This document shows, one piece after another, positions 35,996-45,299 of a stretch of DNA of 64,000 bases; the first letter of the stretch is position 1; each line of letters begins with the position of its first letter. The notes under the pieces were generated by a model. The model had not been told where the DNA came from. It made no database searches and saw nothing but the letters and a program-made list of their open reading frames with translations. Origin of the DNA: Sutcliffiella tianshenii (GTDB lineage: Bacteria > Bacillota > Bacilli > Bacillales > Bacillaceae_I); contig NZ_JAFBED010000003.1 in the NCBI RefSeq assembly GCF_016908565.1, positions 466,586 to 530,585 of the forward strand, written 5' to 3'. Made by a program: the position numbers and the translations under genes.

Positions 35996-37783
35996 TTACA
36001 TCTTTTTTTCCTCTTCCAACTCAACTCCTTCATCCAATGCATCCAACACAAGACCACTCAATAAATCCTTCAAAGTAGAATTTACATCCTCTAAATCCAT
36101 TTCGGGCGTCAACGGTACCAAACTAATACTTTTATCATTCAAATGTTCAATTCCTTTATGTCCCCATTTATCGGGATACAGAACCAACACACGGTGAACA
36201 GGACGAATCCGTTCCCACCTTCTTTTGTTATAGATAAAAGGAGATCGGACATGGTCTGCGTAGCTGATTAACTGGTACTTGGAATCCATCAGAACTTCTT
36301 TTTTTCTGTATTTAGAATCTAATAGTATACTTCCGATAAAGGTTTCACGAATATATGCATCCACTCTTATATCGGGTGTATTATGGTCACTTGTAGTGTA
36401 GATTGGCTCTTTTTCTTTGCTGGTTCGAGATTGTGCCTTTGGAATTTCCCCATCGTATACTAGGTTAAGCCTTAGGTCATCCTTCTGAAGTTCAAAAATT
36501 GCCCCTTTAGGAATTGTAGGAATAACGATTAAACCTGCTTGTTCATGGCCATTGAAAAGCCAACTTGGAGCCTGGCTAATTGAAAATCCATTTTCTTTAA
36601 TTAGATGGAGCACTTTAAAGAAACTCCAGATCTCATATAATTGGTCCGTACGCTTCCAATGGAACCTCCAGCCGGGATGCAAGGAAAGATCGAATTCCTC
36701 GGATGTCAGATACTGGTGTATTTTCAGTATTTTTCTGTATCTGATATCGATATACATTTCATTCGGGATAACCATCGGGCCAAGATCAGAAACTTTACGA
36801 TACCATGGACTTACACTTAATTGATTGAAAGTTCCCTTCATTTGGGAAGCTCTTTGACGGTATCCCCCTAATTCCTCCACTAGGGTCTTTCTTCTGGCTA
36901 TTGATGTATAAGAAGAAAAGTCTGCCCCATCTGCTTGAAGCTTTTCCAAATTATTATCAATCTGAAAAATGAAGTCGGCAAGAATCCCGTTCCATTTAAT
37001 TACAATTTTCTTCAATAGCCTATTTTCAGGTAAGTCATAATTGATTTTGTTCTTCTTAGTCATAAGGTAATTTGTTGTTTCCGGGTGCTTTACACGGTAC
37101 CGAATAGACACTGAATCCACATGTGAAGGCTTCTCCATTGGCTGGAGCAGATATTCTTTTTTCAGTGCAGATCGGACTCGTTTGGATAGATCTGCAATAA
37201 TTGTGGAAATTTCGTTAAAATGATGATTCAATGTCTTATATTTCTGGAATATGGAATTATCAATTTGAATTTCCTCCGTATTTTGAAATACGGTCTGTTT
37301 CCTTACAACATCCAATGCCAGACCTTTTAACTGGCTTTCTACTTCATATCGCATGGAATCCAGCTGGTTGTCCGTTAAACGGTTCGAAATAACCTTGACG
37401 AGTGAATAGTACGTTACACCTTTAGATACTACAGAAATACAATAGATGCCTGGAATATAGGGATAGTATTCATTTCCGGAACGATGTTGGAATAAAAGGA
37501 TTTTCCCTCTATTAATGAAAGGGACATTTCGCTCATCGTATTTCAATAATGAATCTTGCAAAATATCAAATCCATCCATCCTACAAGTGGCTTCACTATC
37601 GTTTGCATCAAAGGATAATTGCAAATTCACATTTTCTCTGATTACAGAATAAGTAAGGAGGCTTTCATCCCAGTCTTGAATATCATCCACGAAATGCAAA
37701 ACTGCAATCTTTTTCTGTTCGCCATCCTTAAAGCTTTGTATAAACTCAAGAGAAAAATCCAGATCTTTAGAATGTATAACCAT
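35996..37783 (-). CDS. McrC-like DUF2357 PD-(D/E)XK nuclease
   Basis: 595 residues, start ATG at 37783 overlapping the McrB-like stop by 17 bases. The N-terminal half fits DUF2357 with beta-rich segments; the C-terminal part has TPDIRVDAYIRETFIGSILLDSKYR split in two: D in PDIRVD and DSKYR, the D...(D/E)-X-K nuclease residues at about 470-500. McrC cuts DNA when driven by McrB. The overlap with McrB-like suggests a stoichiometric complex. The last gene before the terminator. Confidence 0.8.
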   Translation of the reverse strand: MVIHSKDLDFSLEFIQSFKDGEQKKIAVLHFVDDIQDWDESLLTYSVIRENVNLQLSFDANDSEATCRMDGFDILQDSLLKYDERNVPFINRGKILLFQHRSGNEYYPYIPGIYCISVVSKGVTYYSLVKVISNRLTDNQLDSMRYEVESQLKGLALDVVRKQTVFQNTEEIQIDNSIFQKYKTLNHHFNEISTIIADLSKRVRSALKKEYLLQPMEKPSHVDSVSIRYRVKHPETTNYLMTKKNKINYDLPENRLLKKIVIKWNGILADFIFQIDNNLEKLQADGADFSSYTSIARRKTLVEELGGYRQRASQMKGTFNQLSVSPWYRKVSDLGPMVIPNEMYIDIRYRKILKIHQYLTSEEFDLSLHPGWRFHWKRTDQLYEIWSFFKVLHLIKENGFSISQAPSWLFNGHEQAGLIVIPTIPKGAIFELQKDDLRLNLVYDGEIPKAQSRTSKEKEPIYTTSDHNTPDIRVDAYIRETFIGSILLDSKYRKKEVLMDSKYQLISYADHVRSPFIYNKRRWERIRPVHRVLVLYPDKWGHKGIEHLNDKSISLVPLTPEMDLEDVNSTLKDLLSGLVLDALDEGVELEEEKKM

Positions 37784-39812
37784 GCAGCTTCAGCTCTTTC
37801 GCTTTTTGTTGGATCACTTTCTTGCTTTTGGTGAAGGTGGATATCTGCTCATATTTCTCAAGAAGTAAAATCAACTCACTGTCAATCACTTCTCCTTCTC
37901 TTGTATAAGTACCAAGCAAGCCCTTCAACTGTTCTTCCGATCCTCTGACCTTGGTCAAGATTCTTTGAACGAATTGGATGTCAAGTGCCTCTTCCCTGGT
38001 TAAGTAAGTTTGTATCGGCAAGTTCTCCAGGTATTGGTCCACATGCTTTACAATCCTTGGACCAACTCCCACCTGGCGGTTCACTCGCTGTAATGCTTGA
38101 TGCAAGTCCCACATCAATGCAAGCTCGTCATCCTGTAAAGCTACTACTCTATTTTCTTTCTTGAATGATTTATAGGTATCAAAATCTATTTCCTCTTTAC
38201 GAGTCGTTAAATGCTTCTTCTTTTCCGGTAACGATTTCAAATGATTAAATGGCATCACCTCCAGCGTAATGACATTCGAACGATCTAAAACCTTATCCGA
38301 GAAATGATAGGTTGATTCATCCACATTGACTGTTCCTACAAAAAGTACGTTGTCCTGGATTAGGATTGTAGGCGGATATTGCGCAGAGTTGTAAAGTCTG
38401 TTTTCAAGATCGTCATTGTATAATCTTAATACTCTCTTCCCTTGTTCCATTTCCAGGATAGAAAGGAACTGGGAGAAATAGTGCTCCACTCTCGCTAAAT
38501 TCATTTCGTCAAAACAGATTAAAAACAGCTTATCCGGCTGCCCCTCCGCTTTTTTCAATGCATTAATAAGACCGGAATCCCCAGGGCGATACACCATGTG
38601 CATCGTATCTGCATATCCGATTAAATCGGTATCTGAGGTCCAGGAAGGGCTCACAGGAATGACGGTTTGCTGCTCTCCTTTTAATCCCAAAGAGTGACTG
38701 TATAACTCAACCAGCTTACTTTTACCTGTTCCGCTCATACCGGAGAGGATGACAAGCGAAGAGGATTTCATGGAAGTATGAAAATTGATCAGATCCTCCA
38801 TTTTATATGACAAACTGGAATCCTGGGTTTGAGAATAAAAAAGCTCCAGAAATTCCTGTTCCGCTTCATTAATCAATTGATTTTTCGATTGGGTTGCAGG
38901 ACCTGTTTCCTGTACCGTAGCAGCAACTTCCTTTTCGGCTTGAACAAATACCTTTGTTTTTGTTTCCTCTTCTTTTAGGTACTGAGGAACCATCTGTTCT
39001 TCATTAGTTATTTGTGTATTTTTTGTTTCATTTTTTTCAATCAGCGAAATTTCACTTATAGACTTGGCGAGCTCCATTGCTTCCGTCATATCTTGATAGA
39101 TTGAAAGTGGAATATATACCAAGTCTTCTACATCGTTACAGAAGTAGCATTCATCCATCCATTGTTCTTTGAAATCTATCGCTTTCAATTCACCCCTTAG
39201 ACCGAAGCTAAAGCCTCCGTATGCATATTGATGGTGTTCAAATTCCCCAAACACTTTATATTGTTCTTCATCTTCTATCTCATCTCTCCAGAGTATCAAG
39301 GAAGGGGTGTCATTCGATTCATGTGATATGTTATCAATTCTTCCTACAAATTTTTTGTTTGAAAGTCGATATACAAATTCGTCAACATCAATACTATGGG
39401 ATTCTCTACTGAAAATCGGAACCGGGATAAGTCTTAGTTCCTGGTTAAAGCTTGGATGCTTTGGCAGGACCCTAACATCCTTGGTATTGAATACTTCTTC
39501 ATGGTTATATTTGACCCTTCGTTCCACCTTAAATACAAGCAGCCTGTCATCCAGCCACTCTCGAAGTCTATCTTTGCGGATGTAATCCGGCTGGTGGTAA
39601 TCGTCTTCGAAACCCCATGGCTCAAGATCCGAATAAAAACATGTAACTGTTTTGACATTCGGAAAACTTTCCGGCGGCTGCGAGATGATCCTTACAATAA
39701 ATTGAAGGCTGTCCTGTTTATTGATAAATATGGAATCTCTATAAGGCATATCATCATAACTCGGAATTTCAAGTACACCAATTAAATCATTTTCCCAAAT
39801 CTTTGTGCTCAT
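37767..39812 (-). CDS. McrB-like AAA+ GTPase/ATPase
   Basis: 681 residues. The N-terminal 300 residues vary from the classical McrB DNA-binding domain and include a beta-rich part (about 1-240) and a charged linker. AAA+ core: Walker A SGMSGTGKSKL at about 357-366, Walker B LFLICFDEMNLARVEHYF, and FVGTVNVDESTYHFSDKVLDR split at about 20 residues, with VNVDES at the place of the McrB MNXXDRS motif. The last part is helical. GGGAG site upstream. The coiled-coil gene ends 1 base before it, giving a compact three-gene operon. Confidence 0.8.
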   Translation of the reverse strand: MSTKIWENDLIGVLEIPSYDDMPYRDSIFINKQDSLQFIVRIISQPPESFPNVKTVTCFYSDLEPWGFEDDYHQPDYIRKDRLREWLDDRLLVFKVERRVKYNHEEVFNTKDVRVLPKHPSFNQELRLIPVPIFSRESHSIDVDEFVYRLSNKKFVGRIDNISHESNDTPSLILWRDEIEDEEQYKVFGEFEHHQYAYGGFSFGLRGELKAIDFKEQWMDECYFCNDVEDLVYIPLSIYQDMTEAMELAKSISEISLIEKNETKNTQITNEEQMVPQYLKEEETKTKVFVQAEKEVAATVQETGPATQSKNQLINEAEQEFLELFYSQTQDSSLSYKMEDLINFHTSMKSSSLVILSGMSGTGKSKLVELYSHSLGLKGEQQTVIPVSPSWTSDTDLIGYADTMHMVYRPGDSGLINALKKAEGQPDKLFLICFDEMNLARVEHYFSQFLSILEMEQGKRVLRLYNDDLENRLYNSAQYPPTILIQDNVLFVGTVNVDESTYHFSDKVLDRSNVITLEVMPFNHLKSLPEKKKHLTTRKEEIDFDTYKSFKKENRVVALQDDELALMWDLHQALQRVNRQVGVGPRIVKHVDQYLENLPIQTYLTREEALDIQFVQRILTKVRGSEEQLKGLLGTYTREGEVIDSELILLLEKYEQISTFTKSKKVIQQKAKELKLHGYTF

Positions 39813-39813
39813 C

Positions 39814-40890
39814 TTATCTACTCCCTTTCTCCAGGTACGTTTTCACCGTAGTAAAATCCTTAAATGTTCTAACCTTTTCTTTATACTTTTTGGATATTCT
39901 TCTTTTGATTGTCGGAGATACTAAATATTCCATAATCCATATTTCATTACACTCCTGACATTCGATTTCTTCCAAGGCGTCATTTGGATCCAGAATCAAG
40001 AATAATGGACTTTCCGATTTTTCAATCAATTTATTTTTCGGATCTCCTATAACTAATACCCTGCTTGCACTTTGTATCAATTCCTCTGCTTTTTCTTCTT
40101 TTTTAACTGTTGCAGCCACTTCCTTTTGCGAGTTCAACAAACTGGCGTGTAAATGAGCAATTTCAGCTTTTAGAGCATCCATTTCGCTTTTCAACTTAGC
40201 GTTTTCATCAAGTAATGGTTCACACTGCTCCAGCTTCTTCTCCAATGCTGATTTCTCACATCCCAAATCCTGCTGAATTCGATTTTTTTCCTTGACCCAT
40301 GACTGCTTTTCCGCTTTATACTCCTTCTTTAAGGTAGAATACTGCAGCTCCCAATCAGTCACTTGCTTTTGTAGCTTTTGATTTTTAAACTCCAGCTTTT
40401 CATACTTCTTTTCCAACTCACTAGTTGCGTCTTCGTTTTCAACCTGCTTCTCTTCCTGGGCACTTTCTTCATCTTCCCTCTCCAAAATCAAACCTTCCAA
40501 AGAATCCGCTTCATACTTACTGAAAAGCTCTTCTATAAATCTATCAGCCATTTCTTCATGTTCTTCCTTTTCACTGGAGTAAAGGCCACCGAGGATATAG
40601 TGCAGCTCTTCCCCATCTACATATTCCTTAAGTAACTCATCCATACTAAAGTCCCAAACACCTTTTTCCTCTTCGCCTTCCTTTTCAGCCCATATGTTAT
40701 AAAACAATTTAATTATTTTTAAATTTTTGGCTTTTAGGCTTTCTGTTAAAATCAACTTTCTTGCCACTTTAATATTGTCCTTTGTCACATTTCGAAACCC
40801 ATTGACATTCAAGCTCCAAGCCCTGACTAACTCAACCAAAGTCTCATCCGATATCGTCCTAAAAACCTTCCTCCAATTTTCCTTTTTCAT
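39814..40890 (-). CDS. Coiled-coil protein with C-terminal Rossmann-like unit
   Basis: 358 residues. The N-terminal 130 residues are helical (WRKVFRTISDETLVELVRAW, MDELLKEYVDGEELHYIL). A coiled coil spans about 140-255. The C-terminal 90 residues (SRVLVIGDPKNKLIEKSES, NEIWIMEYLVSPTIKRRISK) look like a small Rossmann or DUF2325-type fold. First gene of operon A, before McrB-like; the order coiled coil, McrB, McrC recalls CoCoNuT systems. It may be the sensor subunit (inferred). Confidence 0.65.
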   Translation of the reverse strand: MKKENWRKVFRTISDETLVELVRAWSLNVNGFRNVTKDNIKVARKLILTESLKAKNLKIIKLFYNIWAEKEGEEEKGVWDFSMDELLKEYVDGEELHYILGGLYSSEKEEHEEMADRFIEELFSKYEADSLEGLILEREDEESAQEEKQVENEDATSELEKKYEKLEFKNQKLQKQVTDWELQYSTLKKEYKAEKQSWVKEKNRIQQDLGCEKSALEKKLEQCEPLLDENAKLKSEMDALKAEIAHLHASLLNSQKEVAATVKKEEKAEELIQSASRVLVIGDPKNKLIEKSESPLFLILDPNDALEEIECQECNEIWIMEYLVSPTIKRRISKKYKEKVRTFKDFTTVKTYLEKGSR

Positions 40891-40923
40891 CCTATATACA
40901 CCTCTTCTGTCAAAATTACAAAA

Positions 40924-40993
40924 TTTTATAAAAAATTACATCTTTCTACATAATTGTACATTAATATTAATTGATTTATAGGCTTGACATAGG
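40924..40993 (-). promoter_or_regulatory. Promoter element of operon A, copy 2 of the 70-bp repeat
   Basis: 66 of 70 bases match 35686-35755, including all three TACAT boxes at 10-base spacing and the TTATAAAA stretch. It lies 34 bases upstream of the coiled-coil gene start, versus 85 bases at operon B. The shared element implies that one regulator controls both operons; no candidate regulator gene lies inside either of them. Confidence 0.7.
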
Positions 40994-41195
40994 AAGAATT
41001 ACTTAAAATTGGCAACAAAAAATAAGAGACAGATATGTTTACTGCCTCTTGTGTGACTTTTGTTTTATTAGATTACGACCATTATACAACCTCCCCTGAA
41101 CTAGTCAGAGGAGGTTGCCCCTATCAACAATCACCTATATGCACTTCCGCCACCCCAGAGTTCTCTTCCTTCAGTATGACCGGTGTTGTTGTGTA

Positions 41196-41375
41196 TTAGC
41201 TGTCGACCAATTGAAGCTTCCCTGTACGGAACAAGGAAATATGCCCATGTGAATGGCCGGGAGTATGGATCCAGCGCCAACCGTTCATGCCTGTACCTGC
41301 AGGCAACGGATGTACATGGTCCCCGAGGTTCGACAAATAGAGCATCTGGAACGGCTCCCTATACTTTTTCATCAT
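41196..41375 (-). pseudogene. Fragment of an MBL-fold hydrolase
   Basis: Minus-strand frame with NGWRWIHTPGHSHGHISLFR, the metal-binding end of MBL-fold hydrolases (WxxIxTPGHSxGHISLF). The frame then stops soon after (LVDS stop), and neither N- nor C-terminal parts of the enzyme (about 250 residues) are present nearby. A decayed remnant. Confidence 0.7.
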
Positions 41376-41585
41376 AGTTTAGGGAAATCTTACAAAGAAT
41401 TTTGCTAGATACAAAATTAATAACTAACCTATACCTCTTTAGACTAATTTGCATGCTCATGAAGTTTTTTTATGGTGCTCGTTCGTGATCAATAATAGTC
41501 TAACAAAACTTTCCAGGCGCCCCGATTGTGAAATCTGATTTCAGCTCGGGATGTTGCTCGCCTCGTCTACTTCTTTTTTCAAATA

Positions 41586-41625
41586 ATAAAGCCGATTATC
41601 TGCACCTGCAGGTAATCGGCTTATT
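41586..41625. terminator. Hairpin between the MBL remnant and the ABC remnant
   Basis: Arms AATAAAGCCGATTA and TAATCGGCTTATT around CTGCACCTGCAGG. Without a strong T-run on the plus strand; on the minus strand it lies after the permease remnant and could terminate it. Confidence 0.6.
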
Positions 41626-41772
41626 GCACTGAGAATTATAAAACTTTTTTGTAGATCATTCGAATCTCCATCATTATTTAAGGTCAGCCTATTTACCCAT
41701 CTATTATCAAAAATAAGCGTTATCCTCATTAACCAACAACTACCCGAAAATGACACAAATTTAAAACTTCTA

Positions 41773-42845
41773 TCATTCATATCTTAAGGCATCGATTGGA
41801 CTTAGCTTCGAGGCTTTGTTCGCAGGAAGAATTCCAAATATGACACCTATAAATGCTGAGAATCCCACACCTATTAACGCCACTAATGGACTAACCGACG
41901 CAGTGATAGGAGCAAAATTTGTGACAGTAATTGTTCCTACAGCAGCGAGACCGATTCCTATCATCCCGCCTAATGAAGTAAGGGGGGCTGACTCAATCAA
42001 GAATTGCAGAAGGATTTTGCCCCTTGTGGCCCCCAGTGCTTTTCGAAGGCCGATTTCTCTCGTTCTTTCCGTTACAGAGACGAGCATGATGTTCATTACT
42101 CCGATCCCACCAACTAAGAGAGAAATGCCGGCAATGCTTCATACTAATGTCATAATGGTGATAACCGTATTTACTTCTTGTTCATATTGAGATTGATCAT
42201 AAATATTGTACATTCCATTTTCAAGCTTCTTTTTTCAGTAAGTGTTTCAGCAGCCAGATGCCCTGTTTCGGAGATCTTCTCCGGGTCGCTCGCTATAACG
42301 GATAAGCTTTCTATCTCCATGTTGCCAAACATCATCGAAATGACCGTCCGTGGCATAAGCATTTCTCCCATCCCCTCCTGACGATATTGCTCAGGAATGG
42401 ATGATTCATACACCCCAACGACTTTGTATGGATTTCCGTTTATATCAACAATTTCACCGATAGCCGCTTCAGACGGCTGAAAGAATTTCTCTCTTGCAAC
42501 TGTATCAATCATGACAACACGATTTAACCCGTCAACATCCCTTGCTAAAAAGGCACGTCCTTCCTCAATCTGGACATTTTTAGCTGAAAAATAGTCAGCA
42601 CCCACGCCAGTGATTTGCATTTCCCCTTGCTGATCACCGTGGACCATCGTGCCCCAGCCATAATTGATCCCTAATACCGCTTTTACACCCGGCACCTCGG
42701 CAAGTATCTCCAGATCGTCCGAGTTTAGTTCAGGTGGCATCCAATACATGTCCGCATCTGTTTCTCCTTCAACAGGAATATGCTCATAATATAACTCAAT
42801 TGCATCGGGATAGGCTCCCAATGCTTCTTTCTTATCAAAAGGCTC
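41773..42845 (-). pseudogene. MacB/FtsX-type ABC permease, truncated and frameshifted
   Basis: Two pieces of one permease. 42821-42171 encodes the periplasmic MacB-PCD domain (EVPGVKAVLGINYGWGTMV, IGEIVDINGNPYKVVGVYES). 42096-41773 encodes the last membrane part (MLVSVTERTREIGLRKALGA, SPIDALRYE). A frameshift at an A-run near 42235 and an in-frame TGA near 42140 separate them, and the N-terminal membrane segment is missing, cut at about 42845 where the oxidoreductase gene begins. No ATPase gene is nearby. A clear pseudogene, not an active exporter. Confidence 0.85.
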
Positions 42846-42851
42846 GCTGTA

Positions 42852-43823
42852 TCATATTACAGTAATTACCACTTTGCCTTGAGCGTGCCCTTCCTGAAAA
42901 TATTTGAATGCTTCAGCTACTTCACTTAACTTAAATCGTTTATCAATTATTGGTTTTATTTTTCCAGTCTCAAGTAGTTCTTTTACATTATTCAGGTCTT
43001 TTTGGTTTGCTCTCTGCAACAGGTTCCTTATTTTCTTGCTATCAGTCATTGTAATAAAAGGTCCAAGAAATAATGACTGAAAATATTGGGATTCGGAACC
43101 TCCTACGTGAACGAAATTCCCATTGGATTTTAGTGCACGCATATAAGCTGAAATGGAATTAGATCCGTTCACACCAAGAATCAAATCATATCGTTCCTCA
43201 TTTTGGGAGAAATCCTCTTTTGTATAATCAATGATATGGTCTGCTCCTATTGAATCCAATATCTCTAAATTTCTTGTGCTACATACACCTGTTACTTCAG
43301 CTCCGAATGATTTGGCAATTTGTACGGCGAAAGTTCCGACACCACCAGATGCCCCATGAATTAATACCTTCTGTCCCGATTTAATCTTACCTTTATCACG
43401 CAGTCCCTGTAAGGCAGTCACACTTGCCATAGGGGTCGCAGCAGCTTCCTCGAAGGAAATATTGGTTGGTTTTAATGCTAAAACGTGTTCGGGGACCGTT
43501 ACATATTCAGCAAAACCACCCCAGCCACAACCAGAGAGGTCACCAAATACTTCATCCCCTACTTGAAAGAGCTTAACCTCTTTACCAACAGCTTCAACTG
43601 TACCAGCTATGTCACCTCCTGGAACAGAGTATTTTGGTTTCGTTAGTCCGAAGGCAAAGCGAGCTAAGAAAGGTTTGCCTTTTAAAAGAACCAAATTACT
43701 GAAGTTCAAGGATGCAGCATGAACTCTTACCAATACTTGATTCTCGGTGGGTATAGGTTTGTTTATCTCTTTCAATTCAAGTACATCGGGTGAACCATAT
43801 TTATTACAAACTATAGCTTTCAT
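42852..43823 (-). CDS. MDR-family oxidoreductase, paralogue of 20339
   Basis: About 323 residues from ATG 43823 (GGGGGAG upstream; the ATG at 43844 lies too close to it). GroES-like half then Rossmann half with GASGGVGTFAVQIAKSFGAEV, no zinc-site cysteines. Similar in order and motifs to the gene at 20339, including DYTKEDFSQN versus DYTQEDFAHN. Likely quinone or enone reductase. Its stop abuts the decayed permease. A Crp/Fnr gene lies 400 bases upstream on the same strand. Confidence 0.85.
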   Translation of the reverse strand: MKAIVCNKYGSPDVLELKEINKPIPTENQVLVRVHAASLNFSNLVLLKGKPFLARFAFGLTKPKYSVPGGDIAGTVEAVGKEVKLFQVGDEVFGDLSGCGWGGFAEYVTVPEHVLALKPTNISFEEAAATPMASVTALQGLRDKGKIKSGQKVLIHGASGGVGTFAVQIAKSFGAEVTGVCSTRNLEILDSIGADHIIDYTKEDFSQNEERYDLILGVNGSNSISAYMRALKSNGNFVHVGGSESQYFQSLFLGPFITMTDSKKIRNLLQRANQKDLNNVKELLETGKIKPIIDKRFKLSEVAEAFKYFQEGHAQGKVVITVI

Positions 43824-44240
43824 AAAAACTCCCCCAATTTTCATAAAATTAAAAGGCCTTTTTAATAAGATTTCCTTTTTTTAACTTTAATTAATAGTAA
43901 CAAGTGAATTGAATCCATTCATTGACTTAAGTTAATTTCTAGAGACTTTAGAGATTTTTTTAGGCGTGATTACAATGTGGATGTTGCATAGAGGCGGAAA
44001 GATAACGAAATGTGGATGACACTGAACTGCTTTCTTACTGGATCATGCAAAAAAAACCAAGATCATCAAGTTTAAATGAATAAAAACTTGTATAATCTCG
44101 GTTTGCTTTTTTGGCTGCCTAAGTTGCAATTCCTCATCGCTAATTCGATAAGGCATATGTGGGTCACTGATCTTTATTTACCAACTTCCTAAGTTTACAA
44201 AATAAAAGTATAGCTACAAAAAGAACGGATAGACTTCCTA
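43824..44240. other. Intergenic region with an imperfect hairpin
   Basis: At about 44053-44112 arms AAACCAAGAT/ATCTCGGTTT and AAGTTT/AAACTT form a long imperfect hairpin ending in a T-run on the plus strand. It lies downstream of nothing coding on that strand, but a read-through on the minus strand from the Crp/Fnr gene could also end here. No ORF. Confidence 0.4.
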
Positions 44241-44828
44241 CTAGATGAACTCCTTATTCATACGTTTCTTTATTCTGCTTAACGACTCAGGAGTCATTCC
44301 AAGAAAACTTGCCAATTGATGCTGAGGCACACGGTTAACAAGCTGAGGACGTTTCTTTATTATTGATCTGTACCGCTCTTCAGGAGTAGATTTTATAAAT
44401 TCGGCGAATTCGTTTTGTACTTCACTAAAGTTAATCTCCATCATTTTGCGGGTCATAGTTTCCAATTGTGAGTATTTGTTATACATCACCTGTTCTGAAT
44501 CAAGTTCACCAACCACCAATATGGAGTCTTCTAAGCAAACGAAAGAATAATTAGATAACTCTTCTTTTGCTAGATCATTGAAAACTGGAATTGCTTGCTC
44601 TTCAGTAAAGAAATTTGATGTAACCTCTTTCCCTGATTCATCTACAAAAAATTGCCGTACACATCCCTTTAATACAAAATAACATTTAATATCATGGTGA
44701 TCTCCTTGTCTAAGAAGATATGCACCTTTTTGATACTCCCCGATTCGAACAGATTCAGAAACCGCTCTTTGTTCTTCTTCGTTGAGAGAGGTAAATTGAG
44801 TCATATACTTTAAAAGTATCTCCTTCAT
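44241..44828 (-). CDS. Crp/Fnr-family transcription regulator
   Basis: 195 residues. Cyclic-nucleotide-binding-like domain in the first 115 residues (GEYQKGAYLLRQGDH), then a C-terminal winged helix with VPQHQLASFLGMTPESLSRI (recognition helix) at about 168-188. No FNR-type cysteine cluster at the N-terminus, so probably not an iron-sulfur oxygen sensor. Single gene. It might control the oxidoreductase at 42852, only by position. Confidence 0.85.
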   Translation of the reverse strand: MKEILLKYMTQFTSLNEEEQRAVSESVRIGEYQKGAYLLRQGDHHDIKCYFVLKGCVRQFFVDESGKEVTSNFFTEEQAIPVFNDLAKEELSNYSFVCLEDSILVVGELDSEQVMYNKYSQLETMTRKMMEINFSEVQNEFAEFIKSTPEERYRSIIKKRPQLVNRVPQHQLASFLGMTPESLSRIKKRMNKEFI

Positions 44829-44913
44829 TTTACAATCCTTTCCATTTTTTACTTCTATTTTATCATTTTAATTCGTATGTATTCTTATTTAATTAAAATT
44901 TATCTAAGCCTTA

Positions 44914-44986
44914 TATGTACGCAATCATAAAAAGGCAATTTAAAGAAGAGTCACCTTTTCTATGGGAGAGGTGACTCTTCTTTTCT
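44914..44986 (+). repeat. Duplicated 3' end and terminator of the 48014 gene
   Basis: Matches the last nine codons of the gene at 48014-48481 (RNHKKAI versus SNHKKAI) plus its stop and terminator, nearly base for base through GAAGAGTCACC...GGTGACTCTTC. The similarity continues more weakly into ACGGGTANGTTGTC. Only the 3' tail is present, so it is a stump of a duplicated gene or a hotspot of recombination around the toxin cluster between the two copies. Confidence 0.7.
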
Positions 44987-45169
44987 TAATTTCACAATCT
45001 GTTTAGCTTTATTATTCGGAGACGGGTATGTTGTCTCGATATCAAGATAATATTAATGGCATAGCATGTCATAACAATCTTCTGTATTTTCTCCTGGTAG
45101 AGGAATAAGGTTATCGTATTTCTTAATATGTTTAGTTAACATAATGAAAATTTATAGGAAATAAGAAAT

Positions 45170-45222
45170 AAGCCTGTTCAGAAACCTTGATATATATATA
45201 AGATTTCTGAACAGGCTTTTTA
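45170..45222. terminator. Terminator after the YezG-type immunity gene
   Basis: Arms AAGCCTGTTCAGAAA and TTTCTGAACAGGCTT around a TATATA-rich loop, with a T-run beyond the plus-strand arm. On the minus strand it follows the immunity gene by about 80 bases. Confidence 0.75.
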
Positions 45223-45299
45223 AATCTAAACTATTAACCTCCTTCAAAAGCACAGGCAGCTAGTCTAGTATTTTCATATACTATAAGTAAGTAATGATT

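Noticed and set aside
41183..41377. Plus-strand 64-codon frame
   Set aside because: It is antisense to the MBL-hydrolase remnant, which has the true protein pattern.
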